Source: Alteromonadaceae bacterium BrNp21-10 (GTDB taxonomy: Bacteria > Pseudomonadota > Gammaproteobacteria > Enterobacterales > Alteromonadaceae). Taken from it: DNA of 64,000 bases. The stretch is from contig JAUHQD010000003.1 in NCBI GenBank assembly GCA_030418115.1, positions 62,001-126,000 of the forward strand. The letters run 5' to 3'. The position numbers were made by a program, and so were the translations under genes. A model generated the notes under the pieces. It worked only from the letters and a program-made list of their open reading frames with translations. It was not told the DNA's origin and made no database searches. Each line of letters opens with the position of its first letter. The first letter of the stretch is position 1. Positions 48,170 to 56,609 of the stretch are shown in pieces.

Positions 48170-48793
48170 TTATTTTTTGCTCTGACGACGGCGAGCTGCG
48201 GCTAACCCTGCGGCACCTAATGCTAATAATGCTAAACTGGTGGGTTCGTTTACGTCGGTAGCACCTGCTTGGACAGTTTTGCCAACTTCAGACTCATAAC
48301 CCCAGCCGTTTAAGGTTATGGATGCGTGTGTGCCGTCAAATATATTGTCACTCAAATCAATATCAGGAGTGCCTTCAATAGCGGTAATATCGACCCAACC
48401 ATATTTTACTTCTGCACCTAATTTAAAACTAACACCAAATAGGCCCGATTTTGCCACGTTATTTTCGTTGGCTAACGGTGCAAATGAATACGTACTGGAG
48501 TCTGGTCCAATAACAGTACCAGCGGTCAAAGGGGTGGTAACAAAACCAGTTGAGTTGCTAAGTACGGATTTATAAGACTCTCGTGTACTGTCATAGGATC
48601 TGTATTCTATTGATACACCGGTCATTCCACCAATATTGGCTAGCACATCCCCCACTGCAACTTCTTGATTAAGGTTGGTTTGGCTTATTAGTGCAGCATT
48701 GGCACTTGGTGCAGCGATGGCAGCTGCGGCACTCGCTATAGTAACAAAGGGTAAAGACTTACGAGAAGTGGTTTGTAAATTTAATGTTTTCAT
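48170..48793 (-). CDS. PEP-CTERM-type surface/secreted protein
   Basis: A 207-residue protein with a signal peptide (Ala-rich, ending ANA-ALI, near residue 33). The C-terminus is a sorting signal: Glu183-Pro184 (VNEPTSLALLALG), then a hydrophobic helix and the basic tail ARRRQ. This is close to the PEP-CTERM pattern, though with NEP rather than PEP. Such tails are cut by an exosortase encoded elsewhere. The body (about 35-175) is a beta-rich sequence with no recognisable domain. GAGG lies 6 nt before the ATG. Confidence 0.82.
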   Translation of the reverse strand: MKTLNLQTTSRKSLPFVTIASAAAAIAAPSANAALISQTNLNQEVAVGDVLANIGGMTGVSIEYRSYDSTRESYKSVLSNSTGFVTTPLTAGTVIGPDSSTYSFAPLANENNVAKSGLFGVSFKLGAEVKYGWVDITAIEGTPDIDLSDNIFDGTHASITLNGWGYESEVGKTVQAGATDVNEPTSLALLALGAAGLAAARRRQSKK

Positions 48794-49098
48794 ATGGTAC
48801 CTCTAATATCCGATGAAATATTTTCAATATTGTTGGCGAGTTTAGATAGTTAAACTGTTTCGCGAAATACGTTTCTTCATGCTCAATAAAGCAATTTATA
48901 GGCCATGGTATAATAAAAATTTTCGAGCCTTATTTTTAAAGGCGTAGGGGTGGTAAAATTATTTTTATTGGAAGTTTTGCACCAAATTATGGCAACAAAA
49001 GTGTAAAAAAATCTGACAGTGAAAATGCGGAATTTATCACCAATATGTTTTAGGTATTTCTATTTAATTCAATAGATTATAGTACGGGCATGAACTTT
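48794..49098. other. Intergenic region between the PEP-CTERM gene and olsF
   Basis: About 305 bp, AT-rich. I see no gene, RNA or strong hairpin. The PEP-CTERM operon promoter should lie here. Confidence 0.4.
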
Positions 49099-50820
49099 TT
49101 AATTGGCGATATTCACCACTCTATTAGGCATATAACGACTACGTTTTTTGTCTTTCAAGTGGTCAAGATCAACTAGCACTAAACCATCCACACAATCATT
49201 AAAATCCGGATCAACGCCAAAACTTAAAAATTGCACGCCACCCGGCTCACAGAGTTCGGTGTATTGTTTATATAAGGTGGGCACACTCAATCCCATATTC
49301 GCCAGCATGTGTTTAAGCTGGGTAAAGTCTGCTTTGTAGTCGTTACCAGTGAACACCTGTTGAAAATCGATAGGCAGTGAATAGGGGGCGTTGGATTGGG
49401 CGATATGTTGATCGTTGCCAAAATAGAGTTGATAAAAATAGATCAATAAATCTTTAGCCGGTTTGGGATAGGTATTACTCAAACTGACTGGGCCAAATAA
49501 ATAGCGATACTCAGGATGGCGTTCTAGAAAGGCGCCAATGCCAAACCATAAATAATCTAAACTGCGTTTACCCCAGTATTTGGGTTGTACAAAGCTACGT
49601 CCGAGTTCGAGCCCTTTGTCGAAGTATTCATCCATAGCTTGTCCGTATTGGAACAAGCTGGCGGAATATAAGCCTTTCACTCCTTTTTCGGCGGTCAGCC
49701 TTTTAGCATCGCCAAAACGATAGGCACCGACTATTTCTAGCTCTTCTTTATCCCACAAAATCAGGTGAAAGTAGTCGTTGTCATAGCGATCGGTGTCGCG
49801 GCGTTTAAAGCTGCCCTCGCCGACGGCTCTAAAGGAAATTTCCCGTAGGCGACCAATTTCGCGCAAAATGGGGGAACTGCCAGCGTATCGATACAAGTAG
49901 ATGCCTTTACCATCAGCGGTACTGCCTAAGTCTTCACAGTCTTGCTTAATGGCTTTTTTAAGCTCACTGCGTGCTTCCGCCGGAGCGATGGGTTTTTGTG
50001 TTTGAAATACGCTGGGCTTGTTGGTGGCGATACGATACAGGTGCTTTTTAAACAGTTTTACTTGCTGCGGAGCCGAAATTTTCGCCGTACCATAGGACTC
50101 AAAAGGAATTAACTCACCGATGCGCACCGGTAAATGTTTACTGCGTTGTTTGAACATTTCTTTGACCAGTAAGGCGGTGGCCAAGGGTTTGTAGATTGCC
50201 GATAAACCATAAAATAACGGTGAATTTTTACCATCCATAAAGATAGGTAATATCGGTGCTTCAGCCGTTTTGGCGATACGTAGAAAACCACTGCGCCATT
50301 GGCAATCGCGTATCCCTTCAGGGCGTAATCGCGATACTTCGCCAGCCGGGAAAATAATCAGTGCCCCTTCGTTGTCCAGATGGGATTGAATATTAGCGAT
50401 ACATTCCTTTTTGGTGCCACCATGCATGTTATTCACTGGCAATAATAAGCTGTGTAGCGGCTTAATCGCCATCAGCATTTGATTTGCTACTACCTTAATA
50501 TCGCTACGAACTTCGCTGATCAGTTTGAGTAAGGCTAAACCATCTAGTGAGCCAATAGGGTGATTAGCGATAATAACTAAGCGTCCTTGGGTAGGAATAC
50601 GTTCTTTTTCTTGAGAGCGCGTCGAATAGGTAAAGTTAAAATACTCAAGCACCTGCTCAATAAACTCGATGCCTTGTAAGTGAGGATAAAGCTCCTCAAA
50701 TTCGACACATTCTTTTTCGTGTAATAAGCCTCTTAGGACAAAACTGAGAGATTTAAATAGCCAAGGCTTTTGTGCGACGTCAGGATAGTTTTTTTGTAAT
50801 ACTTCGTTGGCAGTGAACAT
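49099..50820 (-). CDS. olsF: Bifunctional ornithine-lipid synthase OlsF-like acyltransferase
   Basis: A 573-residue two-domain protein. The N-terminal PlsC-like acyltransferase (about 70-270) has NHPIGSLDG (His87, Asp93) and FPAGEVSR. The C-terminal GNAT-like N-acyltransferase (about 310-570) has the hemolysin-type stretch GRLREISFRAVGEG and LELGRSFVQPKYWGKRSLDYLWFGIGAFL. This fused layout is the OlsF type: N-acylation then O-acylation of ornithine to give ornithine lipid, a phosphorus-free membrane lipid. It is next to an LpxH-like phosphoesterase gene on the same strand. Confidence 0.85.
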   Translation of the reverse strand: MFTANEVLQKNYPDVAQKPWLFKSLSFVLRGLLHEKECVEFEELYPHLQGIEFIEQVLEYFNFTYSTRSQEKERIPTQGRLVIIANHPIGSLDGLALLKLISEVRSDIKVVANQMLMAIKPLHSLLLPVNNMHGGTKKECIANIQSHLDNEGALIIFPAGEVSRLRPEGIRDCQWRSGFLRIAKTAEAPILPIFMDGKNSPLFYGLSAIYKPLATALLVKEMFKQRSKHLPVRIGELIPFESYGTAKISAPQQVKLFKKHLYRIATNKPSVFQTQKPIAPAEARSELKKAIKQDCEDLGSTADGKGIYLYRYAGSSPILREIGRLREISFRAVGEGSFKRRDTDRYDNDYFHLILWDKEELEIVGAYRFGDAKRLTAEKGVKGLYSASLFQYGQAMDEYFDKGLELGRSFVQPKYWGKRSLDYLWFGIGAFLERHPEYRYLFGPVSLSNTYPKPAKDLLIYFYQLYFGNDQHIAQSNAPYSLPIDFQQVFTGNDYKADFTQLKHMLANMGLSVPTLYKQYTELCEPGGVQFLSFGVDPDFNDCVDGLVLVDLDHLKDKKRSRYMPNRVVNIAN

Positions 50821-50992
50821 GGGAAGGAGCCTTAAATAACCCGCTATAGCTGCAGATTAACAAGCTAATATGACATTTTTATTCCAGTGTTATGGCCGTT
50901 TTGTGACGATATGCGAGGTGCAGTTGTGCTTATACCGGCGCAAATCGTCATTGTTGTAACTCATTAACGTTAACCTAGTTAGGTTTAAGTTA

Positions 50993-51793
50993 CTAAGCTG
51001 CTTTTTTGTTACTAGCGGCAACGACATTTAGTCTTTGCACTTCACTGGCCAAAATACGTGGCCAATAAACCAGTTGTAACTCACCTTGCTGATTTTCGGT
51101 TAACGCTGAGCAATTTTCGACCCAATCGCCGTCGTTGCAATAGGTGATGCCGTCAACATCGCTGACTTCGGGATGATGTATATGCCCGCAGACTACGCCG
51201 TCCAATCCCATGCTTTTGGCGCGCAGGCAACATGCTCGTTTGTAGCGCTCAATCGCTTCGTTAGCGCCTTTGACTTTGCTTTTGATATAGCCTGCAAAGG
51301 ACCAATAAGGGAAGCCCATAAGGGCGCGTGCGCGGTTATACCAGCGATTTAAGAACAGCAATAGGTCGTAACCTTTATCGCCAATCCAAGAGTGAATAGG
51401 CCCAAAGCATACTTGCTGATCAAACTGATCGCCGTGCAATATCAGTAGTCGTTTACCATCGGCAGTGGTGTGTACATATTCTCGGTGGATTTCCACATCG
51501 CCAAACAGCATGCCATCGTATTTTTGCGCCGGCTCATCATGGTTGCCGGGCAAATAAATCACTTTGGTGCCTTTTGCGGGTAATGAAACCAAGGTATGAA
51601 ATAAGCGGTTATGGGCTTCGGGCCACATAAATTGCTTGCTCATAGCCCACATATCAACGATATCGCCTACTAAATACAGGGTGTCTATTTTACTGTGATG
51701 CAAAAAATCGAGTAAGTATTCGGCTTTACAGTCTTTACTGCCCAAATGGATATCGGACAACCAAAGGGTGCGGTAATGCTTTACGCCAGTCAT
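50993..51793 (-). CDS. LpxH-like metallophosphoesterase (UDP-2,3-diacylglucosamine diphosphatase family)
   Basis: A 266-residue calcineurin-type protein. LSDIHLGSKD, LVGDIVDMW, LPGNHDEP, LILHGDQFDQ and VCGHIHHPE give the dinuclear metal site. It resembles the family of UDP-2,3-diacylglucosamine hydrolases and related phosphoesterases, so lipid A or another phospholipid precursor is plausible. AGG-type ribosome site before the ATG. It is 172 bp upstream of olsF and may be co-transcribed. Confidence 0.8.
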   Translation of the reverse strand: MTGVKHYRTLWLSDIHLGSKDCKAEYLLDFLHHSKIDTLYLVGDIVDMWAMSKQFMWPEAHNRLFHTLVSLPAKGTKVIYLPGNHDEPAQKYDGMLFGDVEIHREYVHTTADGKRLLILHGDQFDQQVCFGPIHSWIGDKGYDLLLFLNRWYNRARALMGFPYWSFAGYIKSKVKGANEAIERYKRACCLRAKSMGLDGVVCGHIHHPEVSDVDGITYCNDGDWVENCSALTENQQGELQLVYWPRILASEVQRLNVVAASNKKAA

Positions 51794-51818
51794 ATCATCC
51801 TACCTTAGCTGTGGTTAT

Positions 51819-52082
51819 ATACCCAAGATGCATGGCAATACTAAGTTTCAGAGCTATTTCAGGGCTTTCAATACAAGGTATGTTAATGCAGGAATGTAAA
51901 TACCTTTCCAATTAACATAACGCAGTAGTGGGAGCCCTGAAAAGCTCCCCAAGGGCGCGGCAAAACGTACTTATACTGCGTTATTGATTTTGAAAAGGGC
52001 TAAACCATTCTCTTTACCAATGCCTTGCCTAAGTGCGTTTTAGCACACGCTGAATTTCAGTATTGTCATGTATCTTGGGTAT
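51819..52082. mobile_element. MITE-like non-coding element with 33-bp terminal inverted repeats
   Basis: Imperfect 33-bp terminal inverted repeats (51819-51851 and 52050-52082) match at 28 of 33 positions, with the outermost 11 bp perfect (ATACCCAAGAT). The 264-bp interior has no ORF but has several complementary stretches, for example AGCTATTTCAGGGCT with AGCCCTGAAAAGCT, and ACGTACTTA with TAAGTGCGT. No clear target-site duplication is seen. It lies between the LpxH-like gene and the GMC operon. It is probably a non-autonomous transposon remnant; an alternative is a long structured RNA. Confidence 0.7.
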
Positions 52083-52152
52083 TGTATTTTTCCGGATGAC
52101 TTTTACATTTTGGTTACGGTTTATTGAAGATGTGATGAAAATAAAAAGGGTG

Positions 52153-52181
52153 ACCATAGCCAATTGTTGTTTGGCTATGGT
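52153..52181. terminator. Hairpin after the GMC operon
   Basis: An 11-bp perfect stem (52153-52163 with 52171-52181, ACCATAGCCAA/TTGGCTATGGT) with a 7-nt loop, just past the minus-strand operon end. A near relative lies at 55794-55820. Confidence 0.65.
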
Positions 52182-52223
52182 GCATAAGGTTAATTAATCC
52201 GAATTGAGGTTAATAAATGTTAT

Positions 52224-52826
52224 TTATGTAGCCCAAGCGCGGTCGCCCTTTTTATAATCTAGCTCACCATTATATTTTCCTGGCACTGCTTCATAGCGAA
52301 GTACTTTAGTTGCCCCTACTTCAGAAGTGAAAAAACTAAACAAGGTTAATTGTTTAATTAGGGTAAAAAAGTGCGGTATTTTCTCAGCATTGCCACCAGA
52401 AGGCGTTGAGCCGACATAATGTATTTGCATCTTCTGATTAGCCGTTTTGGCATCTGTATCTAATTGTGTAACAAACAGGTTTTTTTGTTCTTTATTTAAT
52501 AGCAAATAGGACTTTTGAAAACGTGCTTGGCACAATGTATTGATTGACTGCAAGCCTTTGATAAAAGCTTCTCGTACAGTTGGGGCATAGCAATCATTGG
52601 CCAAAATTAGTGCCATTAGACCGACGTTGGCATCTTTTGCACCGGGGGTGTCAGTACGAGGAATAATGACCTCGGCTATTTCATTAAACAACATGACATC
52701 TTCCGCTGAGAATACCGTCGCCGACAATGGAACTTGCCCTTTAAACTCGTAAGCAAAAGCGTTGCTACCGACCATGGCGACGCCGGTAGCCGCCATAATC
52801 ATTTTAAGTAGATTACGTCTTTCCAT
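52224..52826 (-). CDS. Gluconate 2-dehydrogenase subunit 3-family protein
   Basis: A 200-residue protein with a Tat-like signal MERRNLLKM followed by a hydrophobic segment ending AFA-YEF. The EIAEVIIPRTDTPGAKDANVG stretch is typical of the subunit 3 family. This small subunit carries the Tat signal and probably carries the catalytic GMC partner out of the cell (hitch-hiker export). Its ATG shares a base with the GMC stop (TAATG), so they are co-translated. Confidence 0.85.
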   Translation of the reverse strand: MERRNLLKMIMAATGVAMVGSNAFAYEFKGQVPLSATVFSAEDVMLFNEIAEVIIPRTDTPGAKDANVGLMALILANDCYAPTVREAFIKGLQSINTLCQARFQKSYLLLNKEQKNLFVTQLDTDAKTANQKMQIHYVGSTPSGGNAEKIPHFFTLIKQLTLFSFFTSEVGATKVLRYEAVPGKYNGELDYKKGDRAWAT

Positions 52827-54511
52827 TATAGATTCCTCTTTTTAAGCTCTTCAACAGCATAACTAGCTGCTCTTGCGGTTAATGCCATATAAGTTAAAGA
52901 TGGATTAACACAAGATGCCGATGTCATGCAGGCGCCATCGGTAACAAACACGTTAGGCGCATCCCATACTTGGTTGTGGGCGTTAAGCACCGATGTTTTA
53001 CTATCGCGACCCATGCGCGCGGTTCCCATTTCATGGATACCTTTACCTAAAGGCGATTCACCGTCCCACCCTTGTACATTTTTAACACCAGCAGCTTCGA
53101 GCATATCCATCGCATCTTGCTGCATATCTTTGCGCATGCGCAATTCGTTTTCTTGGAGTTCTGCATCCATGGATAAAACAGGCAAACCCCATTTATCTTT
53201 GACGCTTTTATCTAAGGTTACTTTATTGTTGTGGTTGGGTAATATTTCTCCAAAGCCGCCCATGCCGATATTCCATGAGCCAGGCTCAGCTAAGGCATTT
53301 TTAAAATCTGCACCAATACCTAACTCGGCTACATTTTGTTGCCAGTTGGAGCGTGAAGCGGCACCTTGATAACCAAAACCTCTGACATAATCGCGTTTGT
53401 CATTACCCCAATTACGGAATCTTGGAATATAAAATCCACAAGGCCGTCTACCGGAATAATATTTGTCTTCATAGCCCTCTATGGATCCGTGAGCGCCAAC
53501 AGATAGGTGGTGATCCATGACATTATGACCAAGCTCACCCGAACTTGAGCCTAAACCGCCATCCCAAATATCGGTGGCAGAATTCATTAATATCCAAGAT
53601 GAATTTAAGGTAGAGGCATTTAAGAACACTATCTTACTTTTGAAAACATAGGTTTGATTGGTTTCAGAGTCGAGTACTTCAACCCCAGTGGCTTTTCTAG
53701 TGTTTTTGTCATACAACACTTGAGTCACTATGGAATAGGGTCTTACTGTTAAATTGCCGGTTTGCATGGCGGCCGGTAACGTGGATGACTGGGTGCTAAA
53801 ATAGCCACCAAAGGGACAACCCAACCAACACTTATTACGATACTGACAACCCACGCGATTTTGTTCCGGCATCGCTTGGGTAATATTAGCTGTGCGGCTA
53901 TGAATAAGATGGCGCATGCCTTTGTAAACTTTTTCTATGCGCTTAGCGACGTCTTTTTCCACCATATTTAATGGCACTGGTGGTAAAAATTGGCCATCTG
54001 GTAATACATCCAAACCTTCATTAGTACCGGCAATTCCGGCAAACTTTTCCACATAGTCATACCAAGGTGCCAGATCTGCATAGCGAATAGGCCAGTCAAC
54101 AGCGATACCTTCTTTGAGGTTGGCGGTAAAATCTTCCGCATTCCAGCGGTAACTTTGACGACCCCATAATAAAGAGCGACCGCCCATATGGTAGCCTCTA
54201 AACCAGTCAAAACGTTTTACTTCGGTATAGGGATGATCTTTGTCGGTAGCCCACATGCCAGCAGTAGGCTCATTCAAGGTATATTCACGGGCTAATTTGG
54301 GATAGTCCGCCTTCATTTGCTGAGTGGCTAAACCTCTGTGTGGATAGTCCCATGCCTCGTGAAATGCATTGGTGTAATCTTTGATGTGTTCAATATTACG
54401 ACCCCGCTCAAGCATTAAAACCTTAAGCCCCTTTTCAGCGAGTTCTTTAGCAGCCCAACCACCACTGATCCCAGAACCAACTACAATTGCATCATATTCA
54501 TTATTTGCCAT
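52826..54511 (-). CDS. GMC-type FAD dehydrogenase, probable Fe-S containing
   Basis: A 561-residue GMC oxidoreductase. The FAD motif is GSGISGGWAAKEL and the C-terminus has SCVNPSLTYMALTARAA. A GCQYRNKCWLGCPFGG segment has Cys222-x5-Cys228-x3-Cys232 (ATG numbering), the spacing of the [3Fe-4S] ligands I recall in the FAD glucose dehydrogenase large subunit. It probably oxidises a sugar in the periplasm and passes electrons to a cytochrome c. I start at ATG 54511 (GGGA 5-6 nt upstream) not the GTG at 54529. It partners the Tat subunit 3 and follows the sugar-isomerase gene. Confidence 0.87.
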   Translation of the reverse strand: MANNEYDAIVVGSGISGGWAAKELAEKGLKVLMLERGRNIEHIKDYTNAFHEAWDYPHRGLATQQMKADYPKLAREYTLNEPTAGMWATDKDHPYTEVKRFDWFRGYHMGGRSLLWGRQSYRWNAEDFTANLKEGIAVDWPIRYADLAPWYDYVEKFAGIAGTNEGLDVLPDGQFLPPVPLNMVEKDVAKRIEKVYKGMRHLIHSRTANITQAMPEQNRVGCQYRNKCWLGCPFGGYFSTQSSTLPAAMQTGNLTVRPYSIVTQVLYDKNTRKATGVEVLDSETNQTYVFKSKIVFLNASTLNSSWILMNSATDIWDGGLGSSSGELGHNVMDHHLSVGAHGSIEGYEDKYYSGRRPCGFYIPRFRNWGNDKRDYVRGFGYQGAASRSNWQQNVAELGIGADFKNALAEPGSWNIGMGGFGEILPNHNNKVTLDKSVKDKWGLPVLSMDAELQENELRMRKDMQQDAMDMLEAAGVKNVQGWDGESPLGKGIHEMGTARMGRDSKTSVLNAHNQVWDAPNVFVTDGACMTSASCVNPSLTYMALTARAASYAVEELKKRNL

Positions 54512-54564
54512 AAAATTCCCATTCGACACCTCTCATCAGGTGCATTTGATTACGTATTCCTGAT

Positions 54565-55503
54565 TTAGACATCGCAAATATGAACTGCATTTCTCAATGA
54601 TTCAATTTTGTCTGCCATATCTGTTGGTGTCGGAATAAATTCTTGCGCTAAATAACCCTTAAAGCCGGTGGCCAAAATCGCTTTAGCAATAGCGGGATAA
54701 TAGAGCTCCTGTGTGTCATCTATTTCGTTACGTCCCGGTACACCGGCAGTGTGATAGTGACCAAAATACTGATGGTTATCAGTGATAGTGCGAATGATGT
54801 CGCCTTCGCTGATTTGCATGTGATAAATGTCGTAAAGCAGTTTAAAGTTGTCAGAACCTAAACGTTTACATAGTTCAATGCCCCAGGCCGAGTTGTCGGC
54901 AAAATAATCAGGATGGTTTACTTTGCTGTTAAACAATTCCATTTGTAGGACCACACCCCTTTGCTCAGCATGAGGTAAAATTTGTTTTAAGCCTTTAACC
55001 GCATTTTGCAAACCCAACTCTGGATCCATTCCACGTTTGTTGCCGCTAAAACAAATCAGGTTGGTGTAACCGGCGTCGGCGACCAAATCAATGTGACGGT
55101 GATAACGCTCAATTAATGCCTCATGAAATTGGGTGTCACCCCAACCATCCGTCAGATTTAACTCTGCACCATTACACATGGATGAATGGATACCGTATTT
55201 TTTAAGAGTCGGCCAATCATCTGGACCAATTAGGTCAATAGCACTAAAACCTATGCTCTTAACTACTTTACACAACTCTTCTACGCTCAAATCCTGATAA
55301 GTCCAGCGTGCTAAAGAATGATGTACATTACCTTTAAGAGGGAGTTTAGTTTTGGATGAGCTAGCTTTTTCAGCTGCATTTGTGACGCTTGCTTGACTCA
55401 GTAAACCCATACCAGCAGCTCCAGCTGCAAAGTGTTTAATTAACTGACGCCGTGAGTCTGAGACTGGCTCGCTGTGATCTGGATTATTATTTTTATAAGA
55501 CAT
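54565..55503 (-). CDS. Tat-exported sugar phosphate isomerase/epimerase-like TIM-barrel protein
   Basis: A 312-residue protein with a Tat signal (DSRRQLIKHFAAGAAG, cleavage near residue 44). The body is the AP endonuclease 2/xylose-isomerase-like TIM barrel (hydroxypyruvate isomerase-like): VVKSIGFSAIDLIGP, VLQMELFNSKVNHP, LLYDIYHMQISEGDI, HYHTAGVPGRNEID, LAQEFIPT. The Glu, Asp and His positions form a metal site. First gene of the operon with the GMC enzyme. Probably isomerises or epimerises the sugar that the dehydrogenase oxidises. Confidence 0.83.
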   Translation of the reverse strand: MSYKNNNPDHSEPVSDSRRQLIKHFAAGAAGMGLLSQASVTNAAEKASSSKTKLPLKGNVHHSLARWTYQDLSVEELCKVVKSIGFSAIDLIGPDDWPTLKKYGIHSSMCNGAELNLTDGWGDTQFHEALIERYHRHIDLVADAGYTNLICFSGNKRGMDPELGLQNAVKGLKQILPHAEQRGVVLQMELFNSKVNHPDYFADNSAWGIELCKRLGSDNFKLLYDIYHMQISEGDIIRTITDNHQYFGHYHTAGVPGRNEIDDTQELYYPAIAKAILATGFKGYLAQEFIPTPTDMADKIESLRNAVHICDV

Positions 55504-55838
55504 CGTTTTCCTTGAATTCTTTATTGGCTAAGTCACTCCAGCAGATAGTCAAGGTTATTGCTGTCACGATGAGGCCAAATCGGCTAGGGCGATCAATTCA
55601 ATACTGTATGTAGTAAAATGTAAACGAATTGTTGTAACACAAAATGGCTTGGATCTTAAAGACTTTGGACTTGACTTTATTGACCCAAAGCACCCTAAAA
55701 GCGCTAAGAACTAACGCTGGCGTGCCAATTTTTAATTAGGTGTAGTTTGTAACAAATCTTAACATCAGCTTTAAAGAAGGTTGTACATAGGGGGCAACCA
55801 TAGCCAAAGACTATGGTTGCTAAGGTAGAGTTGAACCC
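55504..55838. other. Intergenic region with hairpin
   Basis: About 335 bp without a gene. A 10-bp perfect stem (55794-55803 with 55811-55820, GCAACCATAG/CTATGGTTGC) lies beyond the permease stop. The rest shows nothing else I can support. Confidence 0.45.
55794..55820. terminator. Hairpin after yadH
   Basis: A 10-bp perfect stem with a 7-nt loop. It shares ACCATAGCCAA and downstream CTATGGT...AAGGT with the hairpin at 52153, as if the two are copies. Confidence 0.6.
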
Positions 55839-56609
55839 TTAGTGACGAATGCCGACTCCACGGTTTAATAGTTGATAAGCAACAGTAAACAAAATTACAT
55901 TAAAGCCGATTAGTACTGCAATTGAAGTACTAAAAGCCACATCGGACACGCCTAAAAATCCATAACGAAAGCCACTGACCATATACACAATGGGGTTACC
56001 TTTGCTCACCGTTTGCCAAAATTCAGGTAGCAAACTTAAGCTGTAAAATACCCCACCCAAATAAGTCAGCGGAGTTAAGATAAAGGTTGGCACCATACTG
56101 ATGTCGTCAAAGGTTTTGGCAAACACGGCATTAACTAAGCCAGCGGCAGAAAACATTGTCGCGGTTAATACTAGCGTAATAACGATGGCGCCAATATGGT
56201 GGATCTGTAAGTCCACAAAAATCAGCGATACCGCAGTAACAATACAACCAATCAATAATGAACGAGCCACACCTCCGCCGACAAAACCAACAATGATCAC
56301 CCAAGTGGGTACGGGTGCCACTAGCATCTCTTCAATATTGTTTTGAAATTTAGCACTAAAAAAAGAAGACGAAACATTAGAGTAGGAACTGGTGATCACC
56401 GACATCATGATCAGTCCAGGAACGATGAATTCCATATAACTAAAGCCGCCCATTTGGCCGATGCGGCTGCCGATTAAATTACCAAAGATTACAAAATATA
56501 GGCTCATGGTAATAGCCGGAGGCACTAGGGTTTGCACCCAAATTCGCATAAAACGAGTTATTTCTTTGATCCAGATGGTACGTAAGGCAATAAAGGTTTT
56601 ATTAGCCAT
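55839..56609 (-). CDS. yadH: ABC-2-type permease YadH
   Basis: A 256-residue membrane protein, the same length as E. coli YadH, with a near match: KEITRFMRIWVQTLVPPAITMSLYFVIFGNLIGSRIG, FIVPGLIMMSVITSSYSNVSSSFFSAKFQ, KTFDDISMVPTFILTPLTYLGGVFYSLSLLP. It is the permease of an exporter with YadG; substrate unknown. The start is ATG 56609 (GGAG 7 nt upstream) and overlaps the ATPase stop by 8 nt. Confidence 0.92.
   Translation of the reverse strand: MANKTFIALRTIWIKEITRFMRIWVQTLVPPAITMSLYFVIFGNLIGSRIGQMGGFSYMEFIVPGLIMMSVITSSYSNVSSSFFSAKFQNNIEEMLVAPVPTWVIIVGFVGGGVARSLLIGCIVTAVSLIFVDLQIHHIGAIVITLVLTATMFSAAGLVNAVFAKTFDDISMVPTFILTPLTYLGGVFYSLSLLPEFWQTVSKGNPIVYMVSGFRYGFLGVSDVAFSTSIAVLIGFNVILFTVAYQLLNRGVGIRH

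Noticed and set aside
48901-48920. TATAAT on the plus strand as a promoter
   Set aside because: No matching -35 region 16-18 bp upstream and no plus-strand gene downstream nearby.
54527-54529. GTG start for the GMC enzyme
   Set aside because: The ATG at 54511 has GGGA spaced 5-6 nt upstream and the FAD motif position then fits better.
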